Positions 1 to 8,142 of a DNA stretch of 64,000 bases are shown here, one piece after another. The notes under the pieces were generated by a model. It ran no database searches. It was not told the DNA's origin and saw only the letters and a list, made by a program, of their open reading frames with translations. Both the position numbers and the translations under genes were made by a program. The stretch covers positions 124,001-188,000 of the forward strand of contig JAEWTW010000017.1 in the NCBI GenBank assembly GCA_023397655.1. Direction: 5' to 3'. Within the stretch, counting starts at the first letter, position 1. Every line of letters starts with the position of its first letter. The DNA is from Bacillota bacterium. Lineage in GTDB: Bacteria; Bacillota; Clostridia; Christensenellales; SZUA-584.

Positions 1-1430
1 CGATAAGGAATCTGTGGGTCGGACAGCTGTGCTTCCACACCGAACTTGTTGGCCAGCTTCCGGCAGATGACTTCCAGATGCAGCTCTCCAAGGCCGCTCA
101 CCAGCGTGTCAGAGGTCTCTGTCGATTTGGTGATGCGGAAGGACGGGTCCTCTTCTTCCAGGCGGTGCAGGCCGGCGAACACTTTCTCCTCTTCCCCCTG
201 CTTCTTCGCGGAAACCGCAAGCGAGATGCACGGAGCGGGGAACTCGATATCCGGGAACACGACAGGCTTGTTCTCATCGCAGAGCGTGTTGCCCGTCTCG
301 GTATGCTGCAACTTCGCCAGCGCGCCGATATCGCCCGCCGTCAGCTTCTCGACTGTTATCTGCTTTTTGCCCGACATGACATATATCTGTCCGAACTTTT
401 CGGATTTACCCGTGTTAGCATTCTTGATGGTGTGTCCCGCAGTCAGCTCGCCGCCCAGAATCTTAAATACCGACAGCGTGCCTACAAACGGGTCGGCCAC
501 TGTCTTGTACACCTGCGCCGCAAAAGGCTGCTTGGCGTCCGCAGTATAGGCGACTTCTTCGCCCTTGGGCGTCTTGCCCTTGATGTTTATCTTTTTATCC
601 GGTGACGGCATGAATTCGATGATGTTGTCCAGCAGCAGCGATATGCCCATGTGCGGGCCGCCTGCTCCGATAAACACCGGAACCACATCGCCTTCCGCGA
701 TACCGACTTTTAAGCCTTTGAGTATGTCGTCCTTGGACAGCTCTTCGCCTTCAAAGAATTTCTCCATCAGCGCTTCGTCATTCTCCGCAGCGTTCTCAAT
801 GATGGCCTCTCTGAGTTCCTCAGCCTGTGCCTTCACATCCGCCGGCGCGTCGATCTCTTTCACCTTCTTGCCGTCAAAGCCGTATGCCTTCATTTCAATG
901 ACATCAAATATGCCCTTGAAGCCGAGCCCCTGGCCGATGGGCAGCTGCAGCACAGTTACCTTCGTGCCGTATTTATCCTTCAGTGTCTGAACCGATTTCT
1001 CGAAATCCACGTGCTCCTTGTCCATCTGATTGACGAAGAATGCTTTGGCGATACCCGCCTTCACACAGGCGTCCCATGCCTTTTCAGCGCCCACTGTCAG
1101 CCCTGTCAAGCCGCCAACAAGAATAAGCGCGCTGTCAGCCAGATAATAACCGGAAGTCGCATCACCGATAAAGTCGAAATAACCCGGTGTGTCTATGATA
1201 TTGATTTTGGTGTCTTTCCATTCTACAGGCGCAATTGCAGAGCTTATGGAGATGTGTCTTTTGGTCTCTTCGGGATCAAAGTCCATCACGGTGTTTCCGT
1301 CGTCCGTTTTGCCCTGCCTGTCGATCATGCCGCTGATGAAGAGCATCGCTTCGGCCAGAGTCGTTTTTCCCTCTCCGCCGTGGCCCACCAGCGTAACGTT
1401 TCTGATGTCGCTTGTGCTGTAAAATTTCAT
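1..1430 (-). CDS. EF-G-like translation GTPase, 5' part (runs off window)
   Basis: This is the N-terminal 476 codons of an elongation-factor-G-like GTPase; the C-terminus lies beyond the left edge. The P-loop is GHGGEGKT (residues 16-23), the G3 box DTPGYFDF (from residue 80) and the G4 box NQMD (residues 134-137). Canonical EF-G has GHIDAGKT, DTPGHVDF and NKMD, so the catalytic switch-II His is Tyr here and the G4 Lys is Gln. These changes are typical of the second, EF-G-like paralogue of Firmicutes and Actinobacteria, whose role is poorly known, rather than of the main translocase. The start is ATG at 1430 with GGAGG 7-8 bases upstream. The gene is divergent from the membrane protein at 1606. 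The family call is firm; the exact role is inferred. Confidence 0.9.
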   Translation of the reverse strand, partial: MKFYSTSDIRNVTLVGHGGEGKTTLAEAMLFISGMIDRQGKTDDGNTVMDFDPEETKRHISISSAIAPVEWKDTKINIIDTPGYFDFIGDATSGYYLADSALILVGGLTGLTVGAEKAWDACVKAGIAKAFFVNQMDKEHVDFEKSVQTLKDKYGTKVTVLQLPIGQGLGFKGIFDVIEMKAYGFDGKKVKEIDAPADVKAQAEELREAIIENAAENDEALMEKFFEGEELSKDDILKGLKVGIAEGDVVPVFIGAGGPHMGISLLLDNIIEFMPSPDKKINIKGKTPKGEEVAYTADAKQPFAAQVYKTVADPFVGTLSVFKILGGELTAGHTIKNANTGKSEKFGQIYVMSGKKQITVEKLTAGDIGALAKLQHTETGNTLCDENKPVVFPDIEFPAPCISLAVSAKKQGEEEKVFAGLHRLEEEDPSFRITKSTETSDTLVSGLGELHLEVICRKLANKFGVEAQLSDPQIPY

Positions 1431-1605
1431 TACATTTCCTCCAACATATTCACAACCAGTCTTCTTTGAACTGATCTTTTTAATGACTAAGAATCATTCT
1501 AACAGAAAGGTAATTAAAAATAAATAAGATTTTTTGCGTTTGGTATGGAAAATGGGATAAAACTATGACATAATAATTCGATGAAAATTCATTAAGGAGT
1601 CATAA

Positions 1606-2268
1606 ATGAGCGAAATAAATCATGAGAATTCCAATTTAAACGACCCAAATGGCGATTCTCAGCCTGAAGAAGGCAAAAAGAAGCTAACAGATACGCAACT
1701 TCGTATCGTTCAGGTTATTGCCGGCATACTCAGCGCGGCCGCGCTGGTAGCCTCTATGTTTATTCCCAATGAGCTGTCTCGTAAAGGGCTACTTGAATCG
1801 AACGATTTGCTCAATTACCTCTTTGTTGTCGTCTTCCTTGCTGTCATGTTTGGCCGACGCACCATTGAAAACAAATACCGTCTTAGACTGACGCTTTTTT
1901 CACTCGCACTGATAGTCGGTATCATGGTCGGAATACTGATATACGCTATCGATATGCTGTATCTTCCCGATGGCCCCGCAGCTGCCATGGCCGACATATA
2001 CAAGGTTCTGATCATCGTCGGCTCTGTGCTGGTCATACTCGTACTGGGTATATTGGTGCCTTACCTCAGGTACAGAAAGCGTGTGGAAAACGGCACGGTG
2101 CCCCCCATTCGCATCCCGGAAAAGAAACAAGAAGCCCATGCTGAAAACGCGCCTGCAGAAAATGACGGCACATTGACCATCGAGCAGAAGATCGCTGCAA
2201 TGATGGCCGATATCGACGGCCCCAAACCGGACGAGCCCAAAGATTCCGACGATAACGCCAAAAAATAA
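1606..2268 (+). CDS. hypothetical membrane protein with four predicted TM segments
   Basis: I do not recognise a family. The 220-residue protein has a hydrophilic, Asn/Asp/Glu-rich N-terminus (residues 1-32). About four hydrophobic segments follow, near residues 34-54, 68-84, 93-115 and 131-150. A basic stretch comes next (YLRYRKR), then a charged C-terminal tail of about 65 residues rich in Pro, Glu, Asp and Lys. Both termini are therefore probably cytoplasmic. The ATG is preceded by AAGGAGTCATAA, a strong ribosome binding site. It stands alone between the divergent EF-G-like gene and a convergent lipoprotein gene, with a terminator hairpin just after the stop. Confidence 0.8.
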   Translation: MSEINHENSNLNDPNGDSQPEEGKKKLTDTQLRIVQVIAGILSAAALVASMFIPNELSRKGLLESNDLLNYLFVVVFLAVMFGRRTIENKYRLRLTLFSLALIVGIMVGILIYAIDMLYLPDGPAAAMADIYKVLIIVGSVLVILVLGILVPYLRYRKRVENGTVPPIRIPEKKQEAHAENAPAENDGTLTIEQKIAAMMADIDGPKPDEPKDSDDNAKK

Positions 2269-2289
2269 AGCAGCCTGTTTATACCATTC

Positions 2290-2320
2290 AAAAAGCGCCC
2301 GGACTCCGGACGCTTTTTTA
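2290..2320. terminator. bidirectional terminator between convergent genes
   Basis: An inverted repeat, AAAAAGCG...CGCTTTTT with an inner CCGGA/TCCGG, ends in a T run on the plus strand and a T run on the minus strand. It lies 22 bases after the 1606 gene and 27 bases after the 2347 gene, so it probably serves both. Confidence 0.75.
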
Positions 2321-2346
2321 TTACCTTCGATACGGTCTCCTTGTGG

Positions 2347-3078
2347 CTATTTTCCCTGAATCCTTTTTAGATTTCTGACAGCCATCTCACCCGCCTGCTT
2401 AATTATCTGCGGCAACAGCGTGGGGTCGTTATTTCCCGCGGTCACATATATAAAATACTCTCCCGAGATAATGGCCATTCCCTGTGCAGACATGAAGTTG
2501 TCGTCACCGATACGCCCGGTATCCGCTGCATTTAAATCTTCCATAGCGGTTTTTATGGCTTCGAATATCCCCTTGGGTGTTAACTGGTTCTCACCGGATT
2601 GGCTTCCGCCGCCACCGCCACTGGAGCCTCCCGATTGGCTGCCGGACTGCTCATTACCGCCCGACTGACTACCGCTGGAACCGCCAGATTGGCCGCCGCC
2701 GCTCGATTCTCCCTGCTGAAGCGAACCCTGCTGTATCACAGCAATGGACAGATAGCTTTTTGAACTGCTGTTTTCCGCCGGATAAAAACAAATTTTCATC
2801 CCCAGCATCTGTTGTTCGTCGACCGACCCGTCCTTCACCGCTTCTCCGATAAGCTGCGCTGCCTCTTCTTTGGATATCAGCTGTTTGGGTTCGATCATCT
2901 GCGAGCCGGACTGTTCCTGGCCGGATGCCTGCTGGCCGCCGGACGCACTCGCGGCAGGCGACTGTCCACCGCCTCCGGGCAGTTGCGTGGAGGCGCTCTG
3001 AGACTCACTGTTGGAACAGCCCGCTATAAAAAAAATGAAACAAAACAAAAAAACCAATAGACATCTGAGCTTTTTCAT
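2347..3078 (-). CDS. putative lipoprotein with Gly/Ser/Gln-rich linker
   Basis: The 243-residue protein starts with a lipoprotein signal peptide: a KK charged region, a Phe/Leu-rich core and the lipobox IAGC with Cys at residue 21. A short segment with a predicted helix (residues 60-110) follows. Next comes a stretch of about 40 residues made almost only of Gly, Ser, Gln and Glu (around residues 123-165), and then a C-terminal domain of about 75 residues. The low-complexity part is probably a flexible linker that holds the C-terminal domain away from the membrane. I do not recognise the C-terminal domain. The gene shares a terminator with the convergent gene at 1606. Confidence 0.8.
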   Translation of the reverse strand: MKKLRCLLVFLFCFIFFIAGCSNSESQSASTQLPGGGGQSPAASASGGQQASGQEQSGSQMIEPKQLISKEEAAQLIGEAVKDGSVDEQQMLGMKICFYPAENSSSKSYLSIAVIQQGSLQQGESSGGGQSGGSSGSQSGGNEQSGSQSGGSSGGGGGSQSGENQLTPKGIFEAIKTAMEDLNAADTGRIGDDNFMSAQGMAIISGEYFIYVTAGNNDPTLLPQIIKQAGEMAVRNLKRIQGK

Positions 3079-3214
3079 ATAGAACCCTCTTTCAAAGTTG
3101 TTCTAACTCTCAGTATGTCACAAAGGTTTTATAATATACTGAATTTCAGCGTCGTATGCTTATGAATTGAATACCCGAAGCCTTGCCAAAGCCACAATGA
3201 TTTTAACGTCTGAT

Positions 3215-3846
3215 TTAAATGCTTTCAATGCCCATCGATATTCTGGCTGCCTTTTCCGCATGGATAATTGTTGTATCAAACAACGGCAGCTCCGTATCAT
3301 TTTGCCTCACAAGCAGCCCGATTTCCGTACATCCCAGCACCGCACCCATAGCTCCTTTTTGAGCCAGTGAGTCCAGAATTCTCAGATATCCTGCTTTGGA
3401 ATTTTCTGAAATGAGTCCAAGGCAAAGCTCATCAAATATGACTGAATTGACGAATTCAACATCGTGTATTTCGTCCCGAGCAATGCCGTTATGTGAATAC
3501 CGCTCTTCAGCAATGCATCTGCCGTCGCATCGGCTATATGAAGAATTGGTTTTCCGATTCCCGCCTGTATCTGAGGCGCCACCTTATGCATGGTGTTTGT
3601 GCAGATAACGATGAAGCTGGCGCCCGCCAGCTCAAGCCTCTGCGCCGCGTCCAGCAATATGTCAGCGGCTTCGTCCCACATTCCTTGTGACTGGCAGCTT
3701 TCTATTTCAGCAAAATCCACGCTGTAGAGCAGGCACTTCGCAGAATGCAACCCTCCCAGCTGGTTCTTGACGGTTTCATTGATAATTCGATAATAGGCTG
3801 CTGTGCTCTCCCAGCTCATGCCTCCGATCAGCCCAATTGTTTTCAT
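3215..3846 (-). pseudogene. ygeA: YgeA-type aspartate/glutamate racemase, internal deletion and frameshift
   Basis: The first frame (3846 to about 3455) encodes the N-terminal half of a YgeA-like amino-acid racemase: KTIGLIGGMSWEST, the first catalytic-Cys motif VICTNTMHK and LLGTKYTM. It then runs out of homology and stops at 3382. The second half is intact in another frame from about 3460 to 3215: FDELCLGLISENSKAGYLRI, the second catalytic-Cys motif LGCTEIGLL, and a natural stop at 3215. Compared with E. coli YgeA as I remember it, about 20-25 residues between the halves are missing, so this looks like a real deletion that also changed frame. The start is ATG at 3846 with GGGAGG upstream. 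The gene follows the GNAT gene by 15 bases. Confidence 0.8.
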
Positions 3847-3861
3847 AATGCCTCCCACCTG

Positions 3862-4344
3862 TTAAAAGTAGCTGGGAACATGAACGCTTGAGGCGGCTAG
3901 CAGCTCCTCCCAAACGTCCTCAGTGCAACGAAGCATACACACGCTGCCCGATTTTTTCTGATATTGAACCGGCAGGGCGCGGAATCCAAAGCGGCCGTAA
4001 AATTCAGGCCTGATATCCGAATGCAGAAATATCAGGGCGTCATCGCGTACGGTATCAATGCTCTTCCTCAATAGTATGGACGCATAACCTTTTCCCGAAT
4101 GCTTCTCTGGAGTGAGCACCGAACCGATCCCATATACCTTCCGGCTCTGAAAGTCATTCAGCTTCAGCAGCATCAGTGAGCTGACGACCTCTCCGTCCTT
4201 CTCCAGCACATATCTTGTTCCATTCACATCTTCTTTACCGTTGTCCTCACAGTACTGTTCAAATGTCCTGTTCCGGCTCCATACTTTATACCCTTCTGCG
4301 AACAGCCCCATTATTTCATTGGGTTTCGCTTTTCTGAATGTCAT
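3862..4344 (-). CDS. GNAT family N-acetyltransferase
   Basis: The 160-residue protein has the layout of a GNAT acetyltransferase, which transfers an acetyl group from acetyl-CoA to an amine. The acetyl-CoA pyrophosphate-binding segment is visible as KHSGKGYASILL (around residues 80-92), after the beta-strand YGIGSVLT. A late FYGRFGF motif (around residue 115) is typical of the fold. The acceptor cannot be predicted. The start ATG is preceded by GAGGGGAACAGC. The broken racemase begins 15 bases after its stop, so the two were probably one transcription unit. Confidence 0.85.
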   Translation of the reverse strand: MTFRKAKPNEIMGLFAEGYKVWSRNRTFEQYCEDNGKEDVNGTRYVLEKDGEVVSSLMLLKLNDFQSRKVYGIGSVLTPEKHSGKGYASILLRKSIDTVRDDALIFLHSDIRPEFYGRFGFRALPVQYQKKSGSVCMLRCTEDVWEELLAASSVHVPSYF

Positions 4345-4425
4345 GCTGTTCCCCTCTTGAATGTATCGTCAGATTTTTCAGTTCCACACTTTTGCCGGAT
4401 GTCCAACGCCGGCATCGTTGTTGTA

Positions 4426-5274
4426 TCAATAATGCACGCCGCAAATGCTTTCGCTAAGTTCGAACAATCTTTTAGCCGCTTCCATATCCCACGACCTTTT
4501 GGATGATTTGGCTATTTTGGATTTATAAAAATATTCTCCCGATACACCCAGCGCACCGCCTGAAGCCAGATATACGGCTGTGCGCGCCCCCTCCTCGGGT
4601 GTCAGGAAGAAAGGCTTCAGCACACCCACGATTGATTTTCCGAATTGCGTATTGCGGTCCACTCCCATTTGTGTGGCAACGGCACCGGGATGCGCGCAGT
4701 TCACTTCAATGGGGATATCGTCCGTCTTCAAGCGCCTGTTCAGCTCACGAACAAAAAGAAGATTTGCCAATTTCGACTGGCTGTATGACCTGATGACATT
4801 ATACTTTTTGAGGTTGATGTCATCAAAGTGAATTTTCCCGACCTTATGCGCGCCGGAGCCGACCACCACGATCCTGCCTTCATCGGAAACTTTCAGCAGG
4901 TCAAGAAGCAGCAGCGTCAGCATGAAATGACCGATATGGTTGACGCCGAACTGGAGTTCCAGCCCGTCTTTGGTTTCGCGCCGGTCCAGCGTGATGACGC
5001 CGGCATTGTTGATCAACACATCAAGCTTCCCGTATTGGCTTTTGTAGCTGAGGACAAACTGACGAATGCTTTCCATGCTGCCCAAATCACACAGCATCAG
5101 GCTGACATCCCGGCCGGGTTCTTTCATAACCTCGTCCCAAGCCTGCCTGCCGCGCTCTTCGCTGCGGCACAGCATGACCACCCTGGCTCCCATGTCTGCC
5201 AGTGCAGCCACCGTCGCCTTGCCCATGCCGGAATTCGCACCTGTCACCAGTACTGTTTTGCCATTCATATTCAT
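4426..5274 (-). CDS. short-chain dehydrogenase/reductase (retinol-dehydrogenase-like)
   Basis: This is a classical SDR of 282 residues with the Rossmann motif TGANSGMG near residue 11, NNAG near residue 90 and the catalytic YSQSK near residue 163. The sequence after the catalytic Lys (LANLLFVRELNRRL) and the length above 270 resemble the retinol dehydrogenase / WW-domain-oxidoreductase branch, which reduces or oxidises carbonyl and hydroxyl groups with NAD(P). The substrate is unknown. The start ATG at 5274 has GAGGG seven bases upstream. It seems to be a single gene, 81 bases before the GNAT gene. Confidence 0.88.
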   Translation of the reverse strand: MNMNGKTVLVTGANSGMGKATVAALADMGARVVMLCRSEERGRQAWDEVMKEPGRDVSLMLCDLGSMESIRQFVLSYKSQYGKLDVLINNAGVITLDRRETKDGLELQFGVNHIGHFMLTLLLLDLLKVSDEGRIVVVGSGAHKVGKIHFDDINLKKYNVIRSYSQSKLANLLFVRELNRRLKTDDIPIEVNCAHPGAVATQMGVDRNTQFGKSIVGVLKPFFLTPEEGARTAVYLASGGALGVSGEYFYKSKIAKSSKRSWDMEAAKRLFELSESICGVHY

Positions 5275-5316
5275 AATAACACCCTCAGATAATTATCCAG
5301 TCTGTTGGCTATACCG

Positions 5317-5835
5317 TCAGCCCTCTGCAAGAGTAAATTTCCAGGAGCAATTGCAGGTTTCATCCGTGATATCTGGATAGCAGCTTATTACCTCGCAGAC
5401 AAACCGGTCGTCGATTGCCTTTGCAAAACAGCTGTATTCGACGATGCCCACTGATTTGCATGGGTGATACTCCATCCCTTTTCTTTTCCTGGCGTTTTGC
5501 ACGCGACAGTCCAATATTCTGTATGTCAGCACATTGCCTTCAATAACAACTTCATCTAAATTGATATTGGCGTATAGCCTGTAGGCCAGCGCTTCCTTTA
5601 AACCTTCTATACCGGCCCGTTCGGGCAGCTTTAGGAACTCCTTGATTCTTTTGGCTTCGATAACCGAAAAGCTTCTCCATGCGTTGATATCATGTTCCAT
5701 GGCCTCTTCCATGCCGTGCTTATGCTCAACCGACTGAAACCACACCCCGTCCATCGCCAGCCAGTTTTTGCAGTAAATCTCAATCAGCTTCAGCAATTCT
5801 TCCCTGTCCAGTTTCTCTAGTGCCTTGTTACTCAT
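5317..5835 (-). CDS. DUF6125-like protein of unknown function
   Basis: The 172-residue soluble protein opens with a helix (ALEKLDREELLKLIEIYCKN) followed by WLAMDGVWF. It continues through a mixed domain containing LTYRILDCRVQNARKRKGM and ends in a Cys-containing stretch (VCEVISCYPDITDETCNC). This pattern resembles the family filed as DUF6125, related to L-2-amino-thiazoline-4-carboxylate hydrolase-like proteins. I am only moderately sure of that assignment. The start at 5835 fits GAGGT five bases upstream better than the in-frame ATG at 5847. No neighbour suggests a role. Confidence 0.7.
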   Translation of the reverse strand: MSNKALEKLDREELLKLIEIYCKNWLAMDGVWFQSVEHKHGMEEAMEHDINAWRSFSVIEAKRIKEFLKLPERAGIEGLKEALAYRLYANINLDEVVIEGNVLTYRILDCRVQNARKRKGMEYHPCKSVGIVEYSCFAKAIDDRFVCEVISCYPDITDETCNCSWKFTLAEG

Positions 5836-5956
5836 GCGATACCTCATCAGCTGTTTTTATCATATTAACACATATGGCAAATGTTTTGACACTGTATACT
5901 GAATTATTTTACATTATCACACTGCCTTGCTCCCTTTGAGACGTTCGTGTGGGCTG

Positions 5957-5990
5957 AAATGAAAACGCTTACCCGAAAGAGCAAGCGTTA
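5957..5990 (-). terminator. terminator after the DUF1002 gene
   Basis: On the minus strand AACGCTTGCTC-TTTCG-GGTAAGCGTT forms a hairpin followed by TTTTCATTT, about 30 bases after the stop at 6022. Confidence 0.55.
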
Positions 5991-6021
5991 CAAAATACGG
6001 TTATCATGAGATATCAGGAAA

Positions 6022-6924
6022 TCAGCCGAAAATGTCGCCGAAGAAATCCCCCACACTCTTGAAGACTCCCGTGAAGAAGTCGCCCACATCAACAAAGAAA
6101 TCGCCAACGGATTCAAAAAACGCCGAAACACTCTCTCCTGCTTCCTGAGCTGTTTTCATAGCCTGTCCCAGTTGCGAAAGCCTTTCAGCCCATTCAGACG
6201 CATCTATCTTTTCCAGCGTTCTGCACAGGCTGATGATCTGGTTTATCTCCTCTTCAGTGAGGTCAATGTCCTGAGCATCTGCTATTTTAATTATCTCCGC
6301 TCTCAGCTCTTCATCACTCATCTCTTTGGTCTGATCAATTATTTTCTTCAGTTCGTTGATCAGCACAGTGGCATTATCGCTACCGATCGACTCAGCAAGT
6401 TCGCCGGTGACCACCAGTTCTTCGGCGGCGGCTTCCTTTGACGTCTCATCCAGTTTAACACCGGTGATGTCTTCATACGCCTTAAATACGCCGGTGAGCG
6501 CTGCAGTACCCGAAACCTCAAAAGGCGCGGAAACCATCACGCGGGCGTCCTCAACACCCGCTGTAATGAGCGCGTTTACATACATGTCGTCAGTGCACCA
6601 GTTTATATTGTGGGTTGTAATGTTGATGCCTGCCCCTTCCTCAAGGGTTGTTATGTAAATACATGAAAGCGCAACTTTTCCTATCTTTTTATCCGGTACA
6701 AGACCGGCCAGATACTCCCGCTCCTCGTCATTGGTTACGATCAGCTCTGTAACTGTACCGCGTTCAACATTGAAGTCTTCATAGATTTGATCAATCTGTT
6801 CCTGAGACAAATCCGCTCCCAATGTAACCCGTTCTTCTCCGGGCTCAACTGCAAAAGCAGATGGGATGAAAACAGATAAAATCAGCAAAACGGCCAGCAT
6901 GCTTGTACAGAGTTTTTTAATCAT
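6022..6924 (-). CDS. secreted DUF1002 family protein
   Basis: The 300-residue protein has a Sec signal peptide (residues 1-25, ending AFA). A domain follows matching the Firmicutes DUF1002 family: ERVTLGADLSQEQ near residue 31 and the conserved segment ITTHNINWCTDDMYVNALITAG around residues 100-122. Biochemical function is unknown. A helical acidic middle (residues 190-240) leads to a C-terminal tail with three copies of a motif like S/DVGDFF (residues 270-300). The tail is amphipathic and Phe-rich and could associate with membrane or cell wall; that part is inference. It appears monocistronic, with its own terminator. Confidence 0.85.
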   Translation of the reverse strand: MIKKLCTSMLAVLLILSVFIPSAFAVEPGEERVTLGADLSQEQIDQIYEDFNVERGTVTELIVTNDEEREYLAGLVPDKKIGKVALSCIYITTLEEGAGINITTHNINWCTDDMYVNALITAGVEDARVMVSAPFEVSGTAALTGVFKAYEDITGVKLDETSKEAAAEELVVTGELAESIGSDNATVLINELKKIIDQTKEMSDEELRAEIIKIADAQDIDLTEEEINQIISLCRTLEKIDASEWAERLSQLGQAMKTAQEAGESVSAFFESVGDFFVDVGDFFTGVFKSVGDFFGDIFG

Positions 6925-7256
6925 TGCTTATCTCCTGAAGCTTTAAATATATCAATCGTTTTGATGGCAGCAATGCGATCAATCGACATAAGATAAAGAA
7001 TACACATAGTCATATAAACTGTCCAGAGAAAAATCCGTGTCCGTATATTCTTACTCCATTCAATATCAGTGCACAGCGATGATCTTTGCGACTTTAAACC
7101 TCATAGTTATTCCATATAAAAAACACTGTAGTTGACGATTTGAATAAATGCCGCTTTTTCGTGGCCAAGTAAGCTCTGAAGCTATTTTATACACTTTTGT
7201 GACGTGGCGATATTAGTTAAGCCGGGGTAAGGTTACAGGCTCATGCAGTAGAGCCT
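6925..7256. other. 332-base intergenic stretch, no gene seen
   Basis: I find no coding region in this A/T-rich gap. The only structure is a short inverted repeat, AGGCTC-8-GAGCCT (7237-7256), directly after the regulator gene at 7257. It has no T run, so it would be a weak terminator at best. The promoter of the DUF1002 gene should be near 6950-7100, but I cannot pick a convincing -35/-10 pair. Confidence 0.4.
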
Positions 7257-7733
7257 TTATCCCTTCTTATTGGCAGATACGTAATATTTGAGCCGCCTGT
7301 GCAGCTCCGGATTAGCCACAAAAAACTTGTTGAATATCTCTAAATGCTCAAGCGTATTTGAACTGATATAATGTTCGATCAATTCCGTTTCTTCTAAAAG
7401 ATTTTCATCTATACCGATCATTTCGAGGAATTTCTCTATAATCCTATGGCGGGATAAAAGATATTTCCCCAGCTCTCTGCCGGAATCGGACATCTCGATG
7501 ATGCCATACCTTTTGTATTTGATCAGACCGATTTCACCTAATTTTTGAACCATCTTCGTAGCGGATGACGCCCGCACATTCAGTTTGTCTGCGAGCTCCT
7601 GAATACGAAAATAATCCTGGCCCTGAATGCTTCTGTATATCATCTCCAGGTAATCCTCCATCGCGGAAGTCAGCTGCATATTATTTTGCCGAAGAAGCTG
7701 GTACCCCCTCACTGTGTGAAACTCGTTATCCAT
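7257..7733 (-). CDS. DtxR/MntR family metal-dependent transcriptional regulator
   Basis: The 158-residue protein has the DtxR-family layout. An N-terminal winged helix (MQLTSAMEDYLEMIY, then RASSATKMVQKLGEIGLI as recognition region) is followed by the metal-binding dimerisation domain, with the His/Glu pattern LSRHRIIEKF...EETELIEHYIS...TLEHLEIF. Such proteins bind Fe(II) or Mn(II) and repress uptake genes when metal is plentiful. The C-terminal SH3-like domain of long DtxR/IdeR proteins is absent, as in MntR-sized members. It is divergent from feoAB across 141 bases, so it most likely controls that operon and itself. Start ATG 7733 has AGGA upstream; the internal Met at residue 19 has no binding site. 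Confidence 0.88.
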   Translation of the reverse strand: MDNEFHTVRGYQLLRQNNMQLTSAMEDYLEMIYRSIQGQDYFRIQELADKLNVRASSATKMVQKLGEIGLIKYKRYGIIEMSDSGRELGKYLLSRHRIIEKFLEMIGIDENLLEETELIEHYISSNTLEHLEIFNKFFVANPELHRRLKYYVSANKKG

Positions 7734-7816
7734 ATATCATTGTCCTGTCATTTATAGATTTGCTTTCTATGCATTTATATTCTTCACACTCCTCATTTAT
7801 TTGAATATAGTGTAGA

Positions 7817-7829
7817 GAAAAAATTTTTC
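7817..7829. promoter_or_regulatory. A/T palindrome in the regulator-feoA intergenic region
   Basis: The 13-base palindrome GAAAAAATTTTTC lies between the divergent DtxR-type regulator and feoA, 45 bases before the feoA start. It is a possible operator, but it does not match the known DtxR or MntR box and could be chance in A/T-rich DNA. Confidence 0.25.
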
Positions 7830-7874
7830 CCGCCTCTAAAACGGGGCAAAGGTTGACAATCTGGAGGACTGTTT

Positions 7875-8114
7875 ATGTCTCAGGAATATATATCACTGAA
7901 CAATCTGCCTATTGGCCAAAAAGCAAAAGTCAAGGAATTGACATCGGACGGCAAAACAAGAAGGCGCATGCTCGATCTCGGGCTCATCATTGACACTGTT
8001 GTGGAAGCATTATTAAAAAGCCCGGCAGGCGACCCGGTTGCATATGACATCCGCGGCGCGGTGATTGCGCTTCGCAGCGAGGAATCAAGCAAGATAATGG
8101 TTCAACCAAATTAA
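7875..8114 (+). CDS. feoA: ferrous iron transport protein FeoA
   Basis: The 79-residue SH3-like protein is the small cytoplasmic partner of FeoB in ferrous iron uptake. Typical FeoA features are SLNNLPIGQKAKVKEL, RRRMLDLGLIIDT in the middle and a terminal strand that reads GAVIALRSEESSKIMV. The length is normal (75-85). The ATG is preceded by GGAGG eight bases upstream. feoB follows after 28 bases, so the two are co-transcribed. The divergent DtxR-type regulator suggests repression by iron. Confidence 0.95.
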   Translation: MSQEYISLNNLPIGQKAKVKELTSDGKTRRRMLDLGLIIDTVVEALLKSPAGDPVAYDIRGAVIALRSEESSKIMVQPN

Positions 8115-8142
8115 ATTTGCCGATACGCGAAGGAGTTGGAAC

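Noticed and set aside
2460..2720. Tandem repeat or CRISPR-like array in the lipoprotein gene
   Set aside because: The repetition is a Gly/Ser/Gln codon run inside an open frame, without regular spacers.
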